Source: Streptomyces macrolidinus
GTDB lineage: Bacteria > Actinomycetota > Actinomycetes > Streptomycetales > Streptomycetaceae
Length of the DNA stretch: 64,000 nucleotides
Direction of reading: 5' to 3'
NCBI RefSeq assembly: GCF_023887685.1
Contig: NZ_JAMWMR010000007.1
Location: forward strand, 62,001-126,000
The first letter of the stretch is position 1; every line of letters starts with the position of its first letter. The notes under the pieces were generated by a model, which searched no databases, was not told where the DNA came from, and was given only the letters and a program-made list of their open reading frames with translations. A program made the position numbers and the translations under genes. This document shows positions 56,965-64,000 of the stretch, piece by piece.

Positions 56965-57233
56965 GCGTCCTGTGTCTTCCGTCGACGGTGGATCTCTTCG
57001 ACGTCCTCTTCTGTGAGCCGTCCCAGCAGGCTCTCGCCGTAGATGACCGAGGCCGTGTTGTCCTGGTGGCTGGGCTCTGGCTGCGCCTCGTCCCAGTCCT
57101 CCTCCTCCAGAGGCCAGGCGGCAATGGTTTCCAGCATCTCCTCGCGCGGGATATCACCGGCTGCGTACCGCTTGATGTAAGCGCGGAGTGAACGTTCGTC
57201 AGCCACGGATAGTTCTTCTTCCTGTTCGGCCAT
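56961..57233 (-). CDS. Small acidic protein, candidate antitoxin of the zeta toxin
   Basis: A 90-residue highly acidic protein, almost all predicted helix (SVADERSLRAYIKRYAAGDIPREE, LTEEDVEEIHRRRK). Its size, charge, position directly before the zeta gene and ATGA overlap are those of an epsilon-like antitoxin, but I see no sequence match to classical epsilon or PezA. Epsilon antitoxins are helical bundles that cover the toxin's ATP site, so a helical protein here is reasonable. Confidence 0.65.
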   Translation of the reverse strand: MAEQEEELSVADERSLRAYIKRYAAGDIPREEMLETIAAWPLEEEDWDEAQPEPSHQDNTASVIYGESLLGRLTEEDVEEIHRRRKTQDA

Positions 57234-57314
57234 CTGGATATGGCTTGGGGCCGTGAGTGGTGAGAGTCACGGGTCTGCCCATTGAACACGGGTGCGTCGC
57301 CCTGTCGGCTGCGG

Positions 57315-57701
57315 TCAACCGTCGTACGGCTCGACCACCGGCCCCGCCTTCGCCCGGTGGCTGCCCTCCTTGCATCCCGCGAACGGGCCGTTGGGGGAGC
57401 GGAGTTCGGTCAGTACCGGGCCGAGGTGGTCGCGGTGCCAGACGGCCGGGCCCGAGGCGCCCGCCGACGGGTCGGTGCACTCCTGCCAGGCCAGCCACAG
57501 GGCGTGCAGGCGGGCCACGGCCTCCAGGTGTTCCCACCAGCGCGGGCACCAGGGGTGGGAGGAGGAGACCTCGCGGCCGTAGACCGGGAGCAGGAGGTCG
57601 GAGACCCACAGGGCCAGGTTGCGCATCTCCTCGGCGTACTCGACCCCGTCGAGGTAGAGGATGAACGACGGTGCTGCGGGCTGGGCTTCGGACGTGGTCA
57701 T
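57315..57701 (-). CDS. DUF4913 protein of the conjugation-like cluster
   Basis: A 128-residue protein from ATG 57701, with FILYLDGVEYAEEMRNLALWVSDLLLPVYGREVSSSHPWCPRWWEHLEAVARLHALWLAWQE, matching the actinobacterial DUF4913 family often found near TraG-like genes. Function is unknown. It is Trp-rich and soluble. Its start overlaps the stop of the coupling ATPase by 4 bases, so it belongs to the same operon. Confidence 0.8.
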   Translation of the reverse strand: MTTSEAQPAAPSFILYLDGVEYAEEMRNLALWVSDLLLPVYGREVSSSHPWCPRWWEHLEAVARLHALWLAWQECTDPSAGASGPAVWHRDHLGPVLTELRSPNGPFAGCKEGSHRAKAGPVVEPYDG

Positions 57702-59455
57702 CGGACGGCCTTCTCTACGGCGCGGGCGGTGATGGCTTGGACCTCGGCCTGGGCGGCGGCCTGGATGCGGTCGGCTCCGGGTTCGGCGTACCAGGGGCGC
57801 AGCTTGACCATGGCGGGCTTGATGCCGGTGGCCAGGAGCAGCGCGGTGCCCTTGGGCAGGGCGCGGATGCGGTCGGCGGGCAGGATGCGCTCCAGCCGGT
57901 AGGAGGTGGAGCGGGAGCGGCCGTCCTTGCTCTTGGAGTAGCTGACCGTCGACACGTCGTGCTCGCCGACCAGCCGGGAGACCTTCTCGACGAAGTCCGC
58001 GTCGTCCAGACCCGCGCCCAGCAGCTTGATGGTGGCCGCACCCCACAGGGCGTCCATCCCGGCCTCGCCCCACACGCGTACGCCCTGGCGGTAACTCTGC
58101 AGCAGGGTCACGATGTTGACGCCTCGGGAGCCGAGGTGGGAGTACAGGTCGGGCAGGTCGGAGATGCGGCAGACGTTGGCGGCCTCGTCCAGGACCGCGG
58201 TCATCGGCGGGTCGAGCCGGCCGCCCAGCCGTTCGGCCGCGACGACGCCCGCGCGCAGTACCGAGTCGGCCGCCGCCGCGATGACGCCCGCAGCCGACCC
58301 GCCGCCGTCCTTCGACAGCAGATACAGGGTGTCGCGGGTCAGGACGTGCCGCTCCGGGAGGAACTGCGGCATCTTCGGGTCCGGTGTCACCCAGGCGGCG
58401 ATGGCCGGGTCCAGGAGGCAGGCCACGCACTGGCGGGCCGTCTCGTAGATGCCGTCCCGGGTTTCGACGGCACCCTGGATGGTGCCCTGCAACTGGTCCG
58501 CGAGCGCGGGCATGGCCGCGTCGCGCAGCAGGTCGATGGGGGTGCGGTCGGCCGGGTCGGCGAGCCAGGCCAGCACCTCGACGACTCCGCGCCCGCCGCG
58601 GTTGGCGGCGTGGAACAGCGCGGTGAGCGTGTTCTGCGCCGCCGAGATCCAGAAGTCGCGCTTGGACGCGTCGTCGTTGACCGCGCCCACGAAGTGACCC
58701 GCGAGGCGCCGCGCGCCCTCGATCGTGGCGGCGTCGGCGAGCATGTCCCACCACATCGCGCGCGGGGTGTGCGCGATGCCCTGAGGGTCGAACACCCATA
58801 CCTGCCCGGCCCGTTCGCGCTCGGCGCGGGTGACGCTGTAGACGTCCGCCTTGTTGGAGGTCAGCAGCACACTGCCCTGCGCGCGCAGCACGCGCGGTAC
58901 GGCGATGCCGGTGGACTTGCCCGCGCGCGGCGCCATCAGGTCCAGTTCCACGTCCTCGTAGCTGGAGCGCAGTTCGGGGCCGCCCGGTTCCAGGTTGCCC
59001 AGGAGGTTGCCGGTCTCGTCCGGGTGCAGCTTGGGCGACTTGGACAGCGAGGGGCGCAGCGCACGGGCCCGGTCGGCGGCTCCCTTGGGGAGCATCGCGG
59101 CCAGTTCCTTGCGTCCGGCGAGGCCGGAGGGGCGGGAGACCCGGCCGCGTACGAGGAGGACCAGGACGACCACGAGGGCGACGAACACTCCGAAGGTCGT
59201 CGCGATGCCCGCCGTCACCGCGGTGCTCGACGCGTTCGGCCACAGTGCGCCGGGGCCCTCCTTGACCAGCGTGGCCAGGGTCTTCAGCGAGAACGGGGGC
59301 GGGTTCCAGCCGCCGCCGGACAGTGCCGCGCCGAGTGAGCCGCCCAGCCAGGCACCGGTGAAGGTGCCGCCGACGAGGACGGCTGCTCCGGGGATGATCC
59401 ACGGCAGCAGGTCGTCGCCTCCGGAGTGGCCCTTGCGCGCGGGACGTGCACTCAT
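57698..59455 (-). CDS. VirD4/TraG-like type IV coupling ATPase
   Basis: A 585-residue membrane-anchored ATPase that would deliver DNA or protein to a type IV secretion channel. Two N-terminal membrane segments (about 20-45 and 85-105) precede a RecA-like domain with Walker A MAPRAGKSTGI (near 174) and Walker B MTAVLDEAANV (near 418), and a TraM-recognition-type C-terminal region with LLQSYRQGVRVWGEAGMDALWGAA. ATG 59455 overlaps the stop of the VirB4-like gene by 4 bases. In Gram-positive systems such proteins are often needed for conjugation. Confidence 0.88.
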   Translation of the reverse strand: MSARPARKGHSGGDDLLPWIIPGAAVLVGGTFTGAWLGGSLGAALSGGGWNPPPFSLKTLATLVKEGPGALWPNASSTAVTAGIATTFGVFVALVVVLVLLVRGRVSRPSGLAGRKELAAMLPKGAADRARALRPSLSKSPKLHPDETGNLLGNLEPGGPELRSSYEDVELDLMAPRAGKSTGIAVPRVLRAQGSVLLTSNKADVYSVTRAERERAGQVWVFDPQGIAHTPRAMWWDMLADAATIEGARRLAGHFVGAVNDDASKRDFWISAAQNTLTALFHAANRGGRGVVEVLAWLADPADRTPIDLLRDAAMPALADQLQGTIQGAVETRDGIYETARQCVACLLDPAIAAWVTPDPKMPQFLPERHVLTRDTLYLLSKDGGGSAAGVIAAAADSVLRAGVVAAERLGGRLDPPMTAVLDEAANVCRISDLPDLYSHLGSRGVNIVTLLQSYRQGVRVWGEAGMDALWGAATIKLLGAGLDDADFVEKVSRLVGEHDVSTVSYSKSKDGRSRSTSYRLERILPADRIRALPKGTALLLATGIKPAMVKLRPWYAEPGADRIQAAAQAEVQAITARAVEKAVR

Positions 59456-60954
59456 CTCGACGCCTCCGTCGGCTTCGTGAGGTTCAGTCCGTTTCCGGCC
59501 CAACGCGTGTTGGTGTTGTGGAGGTTGCGCTCCGTCTCCGTGATGGACACCTTGATCGGGATACCGGGACGGCCACCGACCTTGATCAGGAAGCGACCCC
59601 GGCCCGGAGGCTCCTCATGGCCGCCGGTGCTGGCCCAGCCGGGCGGCGACGACCAGGAGGAGACCAGCTCGATCTCGCGCTCCGACATGCCGACGATCTC
59701 GCCCAGTTCCCGCATCTCGGTCCGCGGAAGGCCCGCGCACACGACCATGCCGGCACGCTCGACGAAGCCGCGCGCCTTGGCCCGGTCGGCCTCACTGCCC
59801 AGCGCCTCCGCGTCCTTGAGGGTGTGCGTGATCTTGGCGTCGCCGAGGCCGAGCGACCGGTTGAGCCGGGTCAGGGCGTCGATCCGCTCGACGATGCCGG
59901 ACGCGGCGCGCAGCGGTCGCCACAGCTCGTCGAGGACGGTGAAGAACCAGCGCTGCGGGGCGAGTCCGGCGTCCGCGAGCGCGTGCGCCGCCGACACCGT
60001 GCCGAGCCCGTCCGACCAGGCGGCGAGCATCGCCGCCGCGGTGAGCTGGGTGTCGGCCTCGCCGATCCGGGAGATGTCCACGCACACGGCGGGCGAGGCC
60101 GGGTCGATCCGGGTCGACGTCTCGGCCGCGAACGTGTCGCCCAGAGGACCGTCGAGGATACCGAGCAGCGAGCGGTGCAGCGGGTCGACGGCCTCCTGGT
60201 AGCGGGTGACGTCGCCACGGTCCAGGGTCACCGCGCGCACCCGGTCGGGGCCCTCGTCCAGGACCCGCAGCAGATCGGGCAGCAGCGGGGCGCGCCCGGG
60301 CTTCGTCCGCTCGGTCAGATGGTGCAGGCAGGCGGAGAGCACCGACTGCTCGTGGTCGTCCATCGGCCGGCCGCGCACGATCGTGATCAGCGCGGCGACC
60401 ATGTTGAGGACACGGCCGTGCGCCTCGGCGGCCAGCACGCGTCCGCGCTCACCGCCGATCCGTACCGCGGCCTCGCCCATCGCGCCCGGGTCGAGGACGT
60501 TGATGCCGCCGACGCCGCGCCCGATGGAGATCACCTGGCCGCCGAGCGCCCGCACGGTGTCGGCGTAGTCGGGCTTGAGGTCGCCGAGCACGAGCGGGGT
60601 GATGCCGGTCGCCGCCATGCCGATCAGCATCCGGTTGACCAGGGTCGACTTGCCGAGGCCGGGCATTCCGAGCATGAACAGCGACGGGTTGGAGATGTAA
60701 CGGGCCCGGGTGAACCAGGAGATGGGGTCACCGCACACGGTCGCGCCGGTGTGCAGATGCTGGCCCAGGGGCACGCCGGTCATCGGGGCGCCCGAACCGG
60801 CGGCGAACGGCCACAGACCGCAGGCCTGCACGGTGGTCGCGCGCCACATCGAGGGCGGGTCGACATAGCCGACCTGGCCGCCGCCCGGCCCGAGCCAGCC
60901 CCGAGGCGGGGCCACGGCCGGGCGCTGCGGACGCTGTTGCTTGCTCTTGCTCAC
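59452..60954 (-). CDS. VirB4-like ATPase (C-terminal ATPase domain)
   Basis: A 500-residue motor ATPase. Walker A is MLGMPGLGKSTLVNRML (near 96) and Walker B/DE box is FFTVLDELWRPLR (near 340). The preceding SCO6880-type gene supplies what looks like the VirB4 N-terminal half, so VirB4 function may be split between the two. GTG 60954 (SKSKQQRPQRP) overlaps the stop of that gene by 4 bases. A longer frame further upstream is only the shadow of the SCO6880-type gene. Confidence 0.85.
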   Translation of the reverse strand: MSKSKQQRPQRPAVAPPRGWLGPGGGQVGYVDPPSMWRATTVQACGLWPFAAGSGAPMTGVPLGQHLHTGATVCGDPISWFTRARYISNPSLFMLGMPGLGKSTLVNRMLIGMAATGITPLVLGDLKPDYADTVRALGGQVISIGRGVGGINVLDPGAMGEAAVRIGGERGRVLAAEAHGRVLNMVAALITIVRGRPMDDHEQSVLSACLHHLTERTKPGRAPLLPDLLRVLDEGPDRVRAVTLDRGDVTRYQEAVDPLHRSLLGILDGPLGDTFAAETSTRIDPASPAVCVDISRIGEADTQLTAAAMLAAWSDGLGTVSAAHALADAGLAPQRWFFTVLDELWRPLRAASGIVERIDALTRLNRSLGLGDAKITHTLKDAEALGSEADRAKARGFVERAGMVVCAGLPRTEMRELGEIVGMSEREIELVSSWSSPPGWASTGGHEEPPGRGRFLIKVGGRPGIPIKVSITETERNLHNTNTRWAGNGLNLTKPTEASR

Positions 60955-62444
60955 AGAGCCTCCCTGACCTGGTACGGAACGAGCGTGTGTTCCCACGGGA
61001 GCAGTCCGACGGGCAGGGTGCAGGTGAAGGCGGAGGCCTGCATCCGGTCGGCCGGGCGCATCAGGATGCGGGAGGACGCCTGGAGGTTGCGTACGGTGAT
61101 CGCCGCGTCCTGGAGTTCCCGCTCGCTGTCGACGGTGACCGTCACCATCAGCGAGAACTCCACGAGACCCGCGCCGGAGGCCTCCTCCGCCGCGGTCTGC
61201 TCGGCCGCCCGGATCTCGGAGCTGGCGCGTGCCTGGACGAGCCCGCCGCGCGAGCCGGCCATGAAGTGGGCGGCGCGGCGGTCGCCTTCCACGATGCGGG
61301 CGGAGGTCGCCGGGTCGATCGGCCGGTAGACGAGCGAGACCCGCTTGCGGCGGGTGCCGGGCGCGGGCTCCAGCAGGCCGCGCAGCACGCTGGAACGGAC
61401 GGTGCCGCGCGGGGCGAGCGTCAGCATCCAGGTGCGGGAGACACCCGAGTCGTGCTTGTACGCGTTGACGGTCTCGACCGTGGCGGCCGGGCCGGCGTCG
61501 GCCCACTCCAGGCCGGTGGTGGAGTGCTCGGCGCGGGCGCTGAGGATGTCCGGTGCGACGGCCGGGTCGTAGGCCACACGCACGACCTCGGCGAGCCGTT
61601 CGGCCGAGAGCGGGTACGCGGAACCGCCGCCCGCGGCGACCAGTCCGGACAGCAGTCCGGGAAGCCGCATGGACAGGTCGGTGATGATGTCGTCGCTGTC
61701 CCGCTTGGGGCCGCCTGCCGGGCCGTAGGTGAGGGCGATGTACGTGTGCATCTCCGAGGAGGCGGTGGGGTAGCGCTCGACCACCTCTTCCATCACGGCG
61801 CGGGCCGCGGCGGGGGCGTCGGGGGAGATCCGGGGCAGCACTTCGGCGGCGAGCCGGGTGCCGGTGTCGGGCGCGGTCTCGACCACGACCTGGGCGCCGC
61901 GCAGACCGGGCTCGTGCGCGAGCCGGGCCAGCCAGTCGCCCCAGGACGCCACCCAGATGTCGACCTGCTCGGGGTCGACGAGCGAGCCGCCGTCGGGCTC
62001 ACAGGCGAGGACCAGCGTGTAGAGGTTGCGGCCCGGGTGGTGAATCACGCCGAACGGCCGGTCGTAGGCGTCCCGGCCCTCGTACATCCTGGTACGGGCA
62101 AGCAGTCCGGGCGGCTGGAAGCGGCCCCCGGGGCGCTGGGACAGAGGCCCGGAGACATAGGTGGTCGAGCCGTTCGCCTTCCGCTTCATCCAGCCGATGC
62201 GCAGGGCGATGACCTGGTAGACGTTGCGGCCGTCGACGGTTCGCAGCGCGAGCGGGGCGAGGAGGAGCGCCACGGGAATGAGCACGATGACGGCCGCCGC
62301 GAGGGAGGCCAACGAGGCCAGCAGCGCCACCAGCAGCCCGGCGAAGGCGACGACGGTACCGAGGAGGCCCAGCGGGCCGAGGCCGGGGCGGCGAGGGCGC
62401 CGCCAGTTCCCGTAGGTGGGACGCGTCAGGGCGTCGGTGGACAT
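60951..62444 (-). CDS. SCO6880-type membrane protein of the type IV-like system
   Basis: A 497-residue protein with two adjacent hydrophobic helices at about 28-68, PrgI-like, followed by a large soluble domain of the SCO6880 family. Its soluble part (VIHHPGRNLYTLVLACEPDGGSLVDPE, YIALTYGPAGGPKRDSDD, ILMRPADRMQASAFTCTLPVGLLPW) has the look of a VirB4 N-terminal domain without an ATPase. It is translationally coupled to the VirB4-like ATPase, and together they would form the inner-membrane motor base. Confidence 0.82.
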   Translation of the reverse strand: MSTDALTRPTYGNWRRPRRPGLGPLGLLGTVVAFAGLLVALLASLASLAAAVIVLIPVALLLAPLALRTVDGRNVYQVIALRIGWMKRKANGSTTYVSGPLSQRPGGRFQPPGLLARTRMYEGRDAYDRPFGVIHHPGRNLYTLVLACEPDGGSLVDPEQVDIWVASWGDWLARLAHEPGLRGAQVVVETAPDTGTRLAAEVLPRISPDAPAAARAVMEEVVERYPTASSEMHTYIALTYGPAGGPKRDSDDIITDLSMRLPGLLSGLVAAGGGSAYPLSAERLAEVVRVAYDPAVAPDILSARAEHSTTGLEWADAGPAATVETVNAYKHDSGVSRTWMLTLAPRGTVRSSVLRGLLEPAPGTRRKRVSLVYRPIDPATSARIVEGDRRAAHFMAGSRGGLVQARASSEIRAAEQTAAEEASGAGLVEFSLMVTVTVDSERELQDAAITVRNLQASSRILMRPADRMQASAFTCTLPVGLLPWEHTLVPYQVREAL

Positions 62445-62499
62445 GGGTTTCCTTCTTCCGGCTACTGCGGCAGGGAGGCTTGGCAGGTGAGAGGGGCGT

Positions 62500-62528
62500 C
62501 CGGGCCGGGGTGTTCTTCCCCGGCCCGG
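62500..62528 (-). terminator. Strong hairpin between the TrbL-like and SCO6880-type genes
   Basis: CCGGGCCGGGG (62500-62510) pairs with CCCCGGCCCGG (62518-62528), with a 7-base loop and no U-tract. It lies in the only notable gap (102 bases) of this gene set and may reduce read-through or stabilise the upstream message. Confidence 0.6.
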
Positions 62529-62546
62529 TATCGACGGTCCGACGGG

Positions 62547-63761
62547 TTACTGGTTGTGGCCCTTCATCCCGTCGTTGTCGTCGAGGGAGTTCACGACCTC
62601 CGAGGCCGCGGCGATCTGGGTCTGCACGACGAGTGCGGCAGCCTGTACGCCCATGGCCACGCCTGCTGTGGCGGCTCCGGCGGCTGCTCCGCCCGCGGCG
62701 CCGGCGCTACCACCTGCACCGCCGCCTCCGGCCGGGGCGCCCGCCCCGGCGGAGGGCGAGCCCTTCGGCCCACCGCCGCCTCCCCCTCCACCGCCGCCTC
62801 CGCCGCCCATGCTGGCCGCGCCGCCGGAGGCGATGCTGACGGCGCCGCTGGCCAGGTTGTTGACGGCGTTGAGGGTGACCGTGCCGCCGGAGGTGCTGCC
62901 GAGGGCCGCGGTGGCCGGGACGATCAGCTTCAGCAGGGCGGGCAGGGCGAAGACGGAGAGGATGAGCATGCCCATACCGGCGATGACCTGGTTCAGATGT
63001 CCGTCGCCGTTCTTCTGGCTGTGCGCGCTCTGGGTCAGGGCCGTCGCCGAGTAGATGATCAGCGCGGCGGCCGGCTTGTAGAGCAGCCAGGCGGCGAGCC
63101 AGCCGGTGTGCTTCTTCCACCATCCGTCGCCCCAGCCGGTCATGGAGGAGACGGCCGCGAGCGGCAGGGTGCCCACCAGCATGATCAGCACACCGATGCG
63201 GATGTACATGAGACAGATCTGGACGAAGGACGACAGCATGACCAGCAGACCGAAGATGAGGATGAGGCCGGGCGAGCTGAGGTACATCACGCCGAGGATC
63301 TTGTTGGCCGTGTCGCCGAGGTTGGACCGCTGGTAGATGTCATGGGCGTACGAGTCGGAGGCGGCGCTGAGCGCCTGGATGACGGGTACCGCGAGCCCGC
63401 CGACCAGAAGGACCTTCCACATGCCCATGAAGGCTTGCTTCATGGGCTGCCCTTTGCGGTCGATGGCCATCTTGACCGCCGCTATGAGCAGGCTTGCCAC
63501 GGCTACGTAGCCGACCAGCCAACTGGTCACGCCGTGGATGCTCGTGGTGGGTGCGGACGGATCCCCGGCGTCGATGTTCATCCAGACGCCGTTGAGCGCC
63601 TTGAGCGTCTCAGACGTCGCGACACCGATCGCCTTGGCGAAGGCCTGCACGGCGCCGCCGGTGACGACCTCGCCGCCCTTCTCGAAGGGGAACTTGACGC
63701 CGTCCTTAACACACTGGAGCGGGTCGGCGGCACATTTGGCGAGCTTGTCTCCGATACCCAT
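62547..63761 (-). CDS. TrbL/VirB6-like polytopic membrane protein
   Basis: A 404-residue protein with about six to seven hydrophobic segments (from SWLVGYVAVASLLIAAVKMAI near 80 to MLILSVFALPALLKLIVPATAAL near 265-285), the type of channel subunit called VirB6 or TrbL in type IV systems. The C-terminal third is low complexity: a run of 13 Gly (GGAASMG then poly-Gly) and long Ala/Gly stretches, perhaps extracellular or disordered. The start is ATG 63761. The stop codon of the upstream gene lies only 1 base away. Confidence 0.8.
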   Translation of the reverse strand: MGIGDKLAKCAADPLQCVKDGVKFPFEKGGEVVTGGAVQAFAKAIGVATSETLKALNGVWMNIDAGDPSAPTTSIHGVTSWLVGYVAVASLLIAAVKMAIDRKGQPMKQAFMGMWKVLLVGGLAVPVIQALSAASDSYAHDIYQRSNLGDTANKILGVMYLSSPGLILIFGLLVMLSSFVQICLMYIRIGVLIMLVGTLPLAAVSSMTGWGDGWWKKHTGWLAAWLLYKPAAALIIYSATALTQSAHSQKNGDGHLNQVIAGMGMLILSVFALPALLKLIVPATAALGSTSGGTVTLNAVNNLASGAVSIASGGAASMGGGGGGGGGGGGGPKGSPSAGAGAPAGGGGAGGSAGAAGGAAAGAATAGVAMGVQAAALVVQTQIAAASEVVNSLDDNDGMKGHNQ

Positions 63762-63762
63762 C

Positions 63763-64000
63763 TCACGCCCCCCAGGTGACGAAGCCGTCGGTGCCGTCCA
63801 CGCGCGCCCCGCCGCTGTACACGGCGCCGTCCTGGTCGGGGGCCACCTTCCAGTCGCCGTCCTGCCAGCGAACGGTCACCGACAGGGAGCCGTACTGGTC
63901 GGTGTCCGGCACCCGTATCAGGAGCATCACCGTCGCCTCCCGCTTGCTGTACGAGAGGATGGAGAATCCCGCGTAACCCGATCCGTCCGGCTGGCCGGAG
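63763..64000 (-). CDS. Partial gene, C-terminal part of a conjugation-cluster protein
   Basis: The frame is open from the window edge to TGA at 63763-63765 and gives 78 residues, ending DGDWKVAPDQDGAVYSGGARVDG and FVTWGA. The pattern of beta-strands with SLSVTVRWQDGDWKV resembles the NTF2-like end of VirB8/TcpC-type proteins, but the fragment is too short to be sure. It is the first visible gene of the minus-strand type IV-like set. Confidence 0.6.
   Translation of the reverse strand, partial: SGQPDGSGYAGFSILSYSKREATVMLLIRVPDTDQYGSLSVTVRWQDGDWKVAPDQDGAVYSGGARVDGTDGFVTWGA

Noticed and set aside
60987..63779. Open frame of about 930 codons on the plus strand across the type IV-like genes
   Set aside because: Its composition (Gly, Arg, His, Asp) and lack of domains mark it as antisense to the SCO6880-type and TrbL-like genes, which have clear motifs and coupled starts.

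Overview
The window reads as a piece of a Streptomyces (or very close actinomycete) chromosome. It is strongly GC-rich, its genes have G or C at almost every third codon position, GTG starts are common, and several genes have a -10-like hexamer 6-8 bases before the start codon with no Shine-Dalgarno, which points to leaderless mRNAs. The gene order (mqnP-ubiX-Lrp-mqnE, then mqnA, mqnC, menG, a geranylgeranyl-type reductase and nuoA-N) matches what I recall of the conserved Streptomyces core around the nuo locus; this comparison is from memory, not from a search.

Left part (1-22000). Dispersed genes of the futalosine route to menaquinone lie among housekeeping and regulatory genes. The menaquinone set is an MqnP-type prenyltransferase (cut by the window edge), UbiX flavin prenyltransferase, MqnE, MqnA, MqnC, the final C-methyltransferase MenG and a MenJ-like polyprenyl reductase. 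A polyprenyl diphosphate synthase at 47698-48708 could make the side chain. Between them are two GNATs, a P450, an AzlC/AzlD exporter with a divergent XRE-cupin regulator, a cold-shock protein with a long 5' UTR, a membrane Ser/Thr kinase, a peptide deformylase divergent from an ArsR-like regulator across a perfect operator, and an NlpC/P60 cell-wall hydrolase.

Centre (22100-38400). A complete 14-gene nuoA-N operon encodes respiratory complex I, the enzyme that reduces the menaquinone made by the genes on either side. A near-consensus Rex (NADH/NAD+ sensor) operator lies 106 bases before nuoA. A bidirectional terminator closes the operon.

Right-centre (38400-54000). RecQ helicase, fumarylacetoacetase, an uncharacterised ATP-grasp ligase/FAD oxidoreductase pair preceded by a perfect 24-bp hairpin, a HAD phosphatase, an SLT-domain wall hydrolase under a ydaO-type c-di-AMP riboswitch, the polyprenyl synthase, a LolA-like secreted protein with an ABC exporter, a NUDIX hydrolase, and an amidase whose conserved N-terminus extends beyond any usual start codon.

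Right end (54100-64000). This accessory region is all on the minus strand. It holds a type IV secretion-like set (an unnamed partial gene, a TrbL/VirB6-like membrane protein, an SCO6880-type protein, a VirB4-like ATPase, a VirD4/TraG-like coupling ATPase and a DUF4913 protein) followed by a tight four-gene cassette: a small acidic protein, a zeta-toxin-like kinase, an unknown 152-residue protein and a divergent FolD-like protein with a disordered tail. This cassette is the best candidate here for an undescribed system. No tRNA, rRNA, CRISPR array or transposase was seen, and no attachment site for the element was found.
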